Below, piece after piece: positions 58,984 through 64,000 of a stretch of 64,000 nucleotides of DNA. Origin of the DNA: Rhodospirillales bacterium (GTDB taxonomy: Bacteria > Pseudomonadota > Alphaproteobacteria > Rhodospirillales > Casp-alpha2). Location: the NCBI GenBank assembly GCA_017640505.1, contig JAEPQO010000001.1, positions 186,001-250,000 on the forward strand. Reading direction: 5' to 3'. The translations under genes and the position numbers were made by a program. The notes under the pieces were generated by a model. It was given only the letters and a program-made list of their open reading frames with translations. It was not told the DNA's origin and did not search any database. Positions within the stretch are counted from its first letter, which is position 1. Every line of letters begins with the position of its first letter.

Positions 58984-59847
58984 TCAAACCTGTGACCGGC
59001 TTTTTACGTAGTTCGCAATGACGGCGTTCATGTCGGCGAGCAACGCCTCGGTCACAGCGTAGTGTTCATTCTTTTCGATGCGGGCTTCGTCCATGTAGTT
59101 CTTGCGGTTGAGTTCGATCTGCAGGCTGTGGCGATTGGCGCCGGGATCGCTGTACCGGCGCACCAGTTCGACACCTTTCATCGGCCAGTTCACGTCGACG
59201 CTGCAGCCGCGTGCACTCAGGAAATCCTCGACCAACGCCAGGAATTCGGCGCTGCAGGTCGTGCCGTCCCAGTTGCCAAGGATAAAGTCGGCGCGATCCG
59301 CTTCGCCGTCCGGATCGGTTTTGTTGCCACGCGCCCGCGTCGAATGACAGTTGATATGCCAGACGCCGCCGTAAGATTCGTAAAGCCGGTCGAGTTCCGT
59401 TTCGACGGCACGGTGGTAGGGCCGCCAACAGGTATCGAGGCGGTATTTGACTTCTTTTGCCGTGAGCCGCCGGTCATAGATATCCGTGATTCCGTGTACC
59501 TTGACCGGCACCACCCCGGCACCACGCCGGATGAGCTTCTCGGACGGTGCCGCCGGCAGATCCCAGTCACCATCGAGGACGCCCGGATCAACGTCCTGCT
59601 CGGACCGGTTGGCGTCGCAATAGGTTCGCGGAAACGTCGCCTTGACCAGCACCGCCCCCAAGGCCGTCACGTGCCCGAACAACGCGTCGACGAAGGCATC
59701 TTCGTTCCGGCGCAACACGGAAACGGGAACGGCCGCATTCATGTCGGCGGGAAAATCGTTGCCGCTGTGCGGGCTGTCATAAACGAGGGGAAGTTCCTGG
59801 ACGTCAGGTGCGGGACGGACGACAACGACAGGCGCCCTTTCGTCCAT
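58984..59847 (-). CDS. N-formylglutamate amidohydrolase family protein (copy 2)
   Basis: LPLVYDSPHSGNDFPADMNA, RRNEDAFVDALFGHVTALGAVLVKATFPRTYCDANRSEQDVD, NCHSTRARGNKTDPDG. Confidence 0.9.
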   Translation of the reverse strand: MDERAPVVVVRPAPDVQELPLVYDSPHSGNDFPADMNAAVPVSVLRRNEDAFVDALFGHVTALGAVLVKATFPRTYCDANRSEQDVDPGVLDGDWDLPAAPSEKLIRRGAGVVPVKVHGITDIYDRRLTAKEVKYRLDTCWRPYHRAVETELDRLYESYGGVWHINCHSTRARGNKTDPDGEADRADFILGNWDGTTCSAEFLALVEDFLSARGCSVDVNWPMKGVELVRRYSDPGANRHSLQIELNRKNYMDEARIEKNEHYAVTEALLADMNAVIANYVKSRSQV

Positions 59848-59850
59848 CGC

Positions 59851-60705
59851 TCATGCGTTCCCGTGCGCGCGCACGAAATCGGCGATCGCCGCGTTCATAT
59901 CGGCAATGGTCTGCGCCGTTTCCGGATAGCGGTCGTTTTTCGTAATCGCCGCTTCATCCATATAGAGACGCCGGTTGACCTCGATCTGCAGGCTGTGCCG
60001 GTTCTCGGCGGGTCGGCCGTGCTTGCGCACCAGTTCCACCCCCTTCATGGGCCAGTTGACGGCAACGTCATAGCCGCGACCGGCGAGGAAATCGCGTACG
60101 GTTTCGGTGAACGCAGGCTCACAGGTCGTGCCGTCGCGGTCACCAAGCACGAAATCGGCGCGGTCGACAGGGCCGTCCTCTGTGGTCTCGTCACCGCGCG
60201 CCGGCATCGAATGGCAATTGATGTGCCATAGCGCGCCGAAGGCGGCATGCAGCGCATCCATCTCGGCGTCCAGTGTTTCGTGATAGGGCCGCCAGTATTG
60301 ATCAATGCGTGTCTGCACCTCGGCGGCATAAAGCTTGCGGTCGTATATCGGATGCACGCCGCCGATCTTGGTCCAGACCAGCCCGGTACCGCGTGCGGTC
60401 TTCACACTCGTCTGCACGGGGCCAGACCAAGTATCGGCGAGGGCAGCGGTCTCGATGTCTTCGGTGGTCCTGTTGGGATCGATGTAACAACGCGGAAACG
60501 TCGCCTTCACCAACACGGCGCCCAATACCGGCACATGCCCGAACAGCGCGTCCACGAACGCGTCCTCGCTCCGGCGCAGAATATCCATGTCCAGAGACGG
60601 CTTCATGTCCGCGGGATACTCCAGGCCGCTGTGCGGACTGTCGAATACCAGCGGCAAAGGTGACGTGCCGGCGGCGGGCCGGATCACGACAACGGGTTCT
60701 GCCAT
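59851..60705 (-). CDS. N-formylglutamate amidohydrolase family protein (copy 1)
   Basis: LPLVFDSPHSGLEYPADMKPS, RRSEDAFVDALFGHVPVLGAVLVKATFPRCYIDPNRTTEDIE, NCHSMPARGDETTEDG. Confidence 0.9.
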   Translation of the reverse strand: MAEPVVVIRPAAGTSPLPLVFDSPHSGLEYPADMKPSLDMDILRRSEDAFVDALFGHVPVLGAVLVKATFPRCYIDPNRTTEDIETAALADTWSGPVQTSVKTARGTGLVWTKIGGVHPIYDRKLYAAEVQTRIDQYWRPYHETLDAEMDALHAAFGALWHINCHSMPARGDETTEDGPVDRADFVLGDRDGTTCEPAFTETVRDFLAGRGYDVAVNWPMKGVELVRKHGRPAENRHSLQIEVNRRLYMDEAAITKNDRYPETAQTIADMNAAIADFVRAHGNA

Positions 60706-60709
60706 CGGT

Positions 60710-61708
60710 TTACGTTCCGTCGTTTAAATGACACGCCGACCAGCGGTTCGGCGCGATCTCGCGCAGCACGGGACGCTCCTGCTTGCAGCGGTCGGTCGCG
60801 TGCGGGCAGCGTGGATGAAAATGGCAGCCGCTCGGCGGGTCGAGCGGCGACGGGATTTCGCCCTCGATCGGCTTGTAGTCGAGGCCACGCTGATCGACAC
60901 GCGGCACTTCGTTCAGGAGTGCAATCGTATAGGGATGGTTCGGCTCGCGGAACAGATCGTCCGTCTCCGCGACCTCGACGATGCGGCCCAGATACATGAT
61001 GACGACACGGTCGGAAATATGCTCGACCACCGACAGATCGTGGCTGATGAACAGATACGTCAGGTCCAGGTCTTCGCGCAGGTCCATGAACAGGTTGATG
61101 ACCTGCGCCTGGATCGACACGTCGAGCGCGGCGATGGCTTCGTCGCAGACGAGGAATTCCGGCTTCACCGCCAGCGCCCGGGCGATGCCGATGCGCTGCC
61201 GCTGGCCGCCCGAGAACTGGTGCGGGTAACGGCGCCGGTATTCCGGGTCGAGACCGACGCGCTGCATCACGTCCGAGACGTACTCGTGTATTTCGGACGC
61301 CTTGCAGTAACCGTGCGCGACCGGCGCCTCGCCGATGATGTCGACCACGCGCATGCGCGGGTTGAGGCTGGCAAATGGGTCCTGGAAGATCATCTGGATT
61401 TCCAGCGCCGCGCGCCTGGCTTCTTCGGGGCTCATGTCGGTCAGTTGCACGCCCTTGTAGACAATATCGCCCGCCGTCGGCGGCAGGATACCGGCGATCA
61501 TGCGGCCCAGCGTCGACTTGCCGCAGCCGGATTCGCCGACCAGGCCGACGACACCGCCCTTGGCGATCGAAATCGACACGCCGTCGACGGCATGCACGAC
61601 TTCCTCGCGAATGCTGGAGCCCAGCTTCTGTGCAATGCGGCCGGCAAGGTCGAGCTTCTTGACGAAGTTCTTGGTCAGGCCGCGGACCTCGAGCATGGCT
61701 TCCGTCAT
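60710..61708 (-). CDS. Dipeptide/oligopeptide ABC transporter ATP-binding protein (DppF/OppF type)
   Basis: LVGESGCGKSTLGRMIAGI, YPHQFSGGQRQRIGIARALAVKPEFLVCDEAIAALDVSIQAQVINL, C-term CHFHPRCPHATDRC. Confidence 0.92.
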   Translation of the reverse strand: MTEAMLEVRGLTKNFVKKLDLAGRIAQKLGSSIREEVVHAVDGVSISIAKGGVVGLVGESGCGKSTLGRMIAGILPPTAGDIVYKGVQLTDMSPEEARRAALEIQMIFQDPFASLNPRMRVVDIIGEAPVAHGYCKASEIHEYVSDVMQRVGLDPEYRRRYPHQFSGGQRQRIGIARALAVKPEFLVCDEAIAALDVSIQAQVINLFMDLREDLDLTYLFISHDLSVVEHISDRVVIMYLGRIVEVAETDDLFREPNHPYTIALLNEVPRVDQRGLDYKPIEGEIPSPLDPPSGCHFHPRCPHATDRCKQERPVLREIAPNRWSACHLNDGT

Positions 61709-62703
61709 GCGCCGATCTCCTCGTCCTGATCGAGATGCGGGTGAAAGCACCTGATCTCGCGGCCCGGCACCGGGTTGGTGATGTGCGGCAGCGCCTTGCA
61801 GGCATCATCCGCCTTGGGACAGCGCGCCTGGAAGGCACATCCTTCGGGCAGGTTGAGCAGTGACGGCGCCATGCCGGGAATCTGGTAGAGCCGGTGGCCG
61901 CGCGTGTTGTGACCCGGCACCGACCCCAGCAGACCGCGCGTATACGGATGCACCGGATGATCGAGCACATCGTCGATCAGGCCCTGCTCGACGATCCGGC
62001 CGCCGTACATGACGCAGATCTTGTCGGCGAGGCCGGCGACCACGGCAAGGTCGTGCGTAATCCAGATCATCGATGTGCCCGTCTCGCGGCAAAGCTTCTG
62101 CGCCTCGTACAGGATCTGCCCCTGGATAGTCACGTCGAGGGCCGTCGTCGGTTCGTCGGCGATGATCAGATCGGGCTTGTTCAAAAGCGCAATGGCGATG
62201 GCGACGCGCTGGCGCATGCCGCCGGAGAACTGGTGCGGATAGGACCGGAGCCGTTCGTCCGGTGCCGGGATGCCGACCTGACCCAGTGCATCGCGGGCGC
62301 GGGCAAGGGCATCCGCCTTGCTGACCGACGCATCGTGGGCACGGATCGTTTCCACCATCTGCGTGTCGACGCGCAGGACCGGATTAAGCGTCATCATCGG
62401 ATCCTGGAAGATCATCGCGATGCGGTTGCCGCGAAGCTTGCGCATCTGCTCGGCCTTGAGATCGAGAAGGTTCTGGCCTTTGAACCGCACCTCGCCCGAC
62501 ACCACGCGGCCCGGGGGATCGACGAGACCGATGATCGAAAAACCGGTAACCGATTTCCCGGAACCGGACTCGCCGACGAGGCCGACGACCTCGCCCTTGC
62601 CGACGGTGAAGCTGACACCGTCGACGGCGCGCGCGACACCGGCCTTGGTGAAGAAGTGCGTTTTCAGATCGCGGACGTCGAGGGTCGGCGTATCGGACGT
62701 CAT
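61705..62703 (-). CDS. Dipeptide/oligopeptide ABC transporter ATP-binding protein (DppD/OppD type)
   Basis: LVGESGSGKSVTGFSIIGLVDPPGRVVSGEVRFKGQNLLDL, YPHQFSGGMRQRVAIAIALLNKPDLIIADEPTTALDVTIQGQIL. Confidence 0.93.
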   Translation of the reverse strand: MTSDTPTLDVRDLKTHFFTKAGVARAVDGVSFTVGKGEVVGLVGESGSGKSVTGFSIIGLVDPPGRVVSGEVRFKGQNLLDLKAEQMRKLRGNRIAMIFQDPMMTLNPVLRVDTQMVETIRAHDASVSKADALARARDALGQVGIPAPDERLRSYPHQFSGGMRQRVAIAIALLNKPDLIIADEPTTALDVTIQGQILYEAQKLCRETGTSMIWITHDLAVVAGLADKICVMYGGRIVEQGLIDDVLDHPVHPYTRGLLGSVPGHNTRGHRLYQIPGMAPSLLNLPEGCAFQARCPKADDACKALPHITNPVPGREIRCFHPHLDQDEEIGA

Positions 62704-63623
62704 TTCTGCAGCCTCGGATTGAGCACGTCGCGAAGCTGGTCGCCGACGAGGTTGATGGAAACGATGGTGATCAACAACGCGATCCCGGGGAAGAAGCTGA
62801 CCCAGTAAAGGCCGCTCAGCATCACCTCGAACCCGTTGGCGATCAGAAGCCCGAGAGACGGCTCGGTAATCGGCAGGCCGACACCGAGGAAGCTCAGCGT
62901 CGCCTCCAGCGAAATGGCGTGCGCCGTCTGCACCGTGCCAACGACGATCAGCGGCGGCAGACAGTTCGGCATCAGGTGCCGGAAAACGATCCGGTTGTTG
63001 CCAAGCGCGAGACAGGTCGCGGCTTCGATATATTCCTTGTTGCGCTCGACCAGCGCCGAGCCGCGCACGGTGCGGGCGTAATAGGCCCACTGCACCAGCA
63101 CCAGCGCGATGATCACCTTGTCGACCCCCTTGCCGAGCACCGAGATCAGGATCAGCGCGACGAGGATTGCCGGGAACGACAGCTGTATATCGACGATCCG
63201 CATGATCAGCGTGTCGATCCTGCCGCCGTAGTACGCCGCGATTAGGCCGATGGCGCTGCCGATACAGAGCGCGATCACGCCCGACATCACGCCGACGCCG
63301 AGGCTGATGCGCAGCCCGTAGAAAATCGAACTGAGCAGGTCGCGGCCGGCGCTGTCGGTGCCAAGCCAGAACGTGACGCCGTCCATGCTTTTGGTCCCCG
63401 GCTCCAGCTTGCTGTCGAAGATGCTGACCTTGGCGAGATCGTACGGATCGGTCGGCGAAATCCACGGCGCGAAAATGGCGATGAAGATGATCCCGACCAG
63501 CACGATAAACGCGACCACCGAGATCTTGTTGTCCGCATAATCGGAGACGAAGCGCTGCAGCGGCGTCTCGACCTTGACGGGGTCGACGGCATGCGCGGTG
63601 GTTTGTTCGGCGGCGTCGCTCAT
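62700..63623 (-). CDS. ABC transporter permease (DppC/OppC type)
   Basis: FLGTDSAGRDLLSSIFYGLRISLGVGVMSGVIAL-type motif; FLGVGLPITEPSLGLLIANG; start MSDAAEQ at 63623. Confidence 0.92.
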   Translation of the reverse strand: MSDAAEQTTAHAVDPVKVETPLQRFVSDYADNKISVVAFIVLVGIIFIAIFAPWISPTDPYDLAKVSIFDSKLEPGTKSMDGVTFWLGTDSAGRDLLSSIFYGLRISLGVGVMSGVIALCIGSAIGLIAAYYGGRIDTLIMRIVDIQLSFPAILVALILISVLGKGVDKVIIALVLVQWAYYARTVRGSALVERNKEYIEAATCLALGNNRIVFRHLMPNCLPPLIVVGTVQTAHAISLEATLSFLGVGLPITEPSLGLLIANGFEVMLSGLYWVSFFPGIALLITIVSINLVGDQLRDVLNPRLQK

Positions 63624-64000
63624 TGTCCGGCATCCTTGAGGCGCACCCGGGGATCGAGCACGGAATAGAAAATATCGACGATCAGATTGATGATGACGAA
63701 GACGAGAACGATCATCATCAGGTAGGCGACGATGATCGGCCGGTCCAGGTTGTGCAGCGCGTCGATCAGCAGCTTGCCCATGCCCGGCCACGCGAACACG
63801 GTCTCGGTCACGACCGAGAACGCGATCAGGCTGCCGAACTCGAGGCCCAGCACGGTGACGACCGGGATCATGATGTTCTTCAGCACGTGCACCAGAATGA
63901 CTCGCGTTTCCGAAAGACCCTTGGCGCGGGCGAACTTGACGTAATCCTGGTGCATCGCTTCACGCGTGCCTGCGCGCGCCAGCCGGATGACCAGTGAAAT
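63620..64000 (-). CDS. ABC transporter permease (DppB/OppB type), partial, truncated by the window edge
   Basis: HQDYVKFARAKGLSETRVILVHVLKNIMIPVVTVLGLEFGSLIAFSVVTETVFAWPGMGKLLIDALHNLDRPII. Confidence 0.92.
   Translation of the reverse strand: MSLVIRLARAGTREAMHQDYVKFARAKGLSETRVILVHVLKNIMIPVVTVLGLEFGSLIAFSVVTETVFAWPGMGKLLIDALHNLDRPIIVAYLMMIVLVFVIINLIVDIFYSVLDPRVRLKDAGQ

Overview
The window is a gene-dense, GC-rich bacterial chromosome segment. It is most likely from an alphaproteobacterium with Rhodospirillales-type gene order; this is inferred from gene content and was not computed. It runs from recF(partial)-dnaN-dnaA-rpsT through mutM/ubiE/ubiB/coaBC/dut and a sulfur-related Rrf2-cysK-moeB-DsrE-rhodanese group. 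Next come an FprA-type reductase with 2-oxoacid:ferredoxin oxidoreductase (korAB), a lipid/LPS block (DAG-kinase-like, LpxH-like, GT4, msbA, DUF374, kdtA, lpxK, lpxL), xseA/purD/tadA/rluB/rsmD, and a leftward ribF-ileS-lspA-DUF3035-M16-M16-pgi-mutL group. The right end carries metabolic and transport genes: an SbtA-like permease, tartrate dehydrogenase-like protein, PDH E1-like protein plus Lrp, tandem N-formylglutamate amidohydrolase-family proteins, and a dipeptide/oligopeptide ABC transporter (partial at the edge). I saw no rRNA, tRNA, CRISPR array, prophage or IS element. The most unusual signals are: (1) a His-codon-rich leader ORF (MVSHHQHTHHDATHG...) followed by a strong intrinsic terminator upstream of the SbtA-like permease, a candidate uncharacterised attenuator; (2) several families of intergenic composite palindromic repeats, including one that appears to supply a Shine-Dalgarno plus GTG start to a secreted M23 protein, and a perfect 28-bp inverted repeat bracketing another repeat; (3) an isolated integrase-SAM-like domain protein. 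All functional names come from reading translated motifs by eye; no database search was run.
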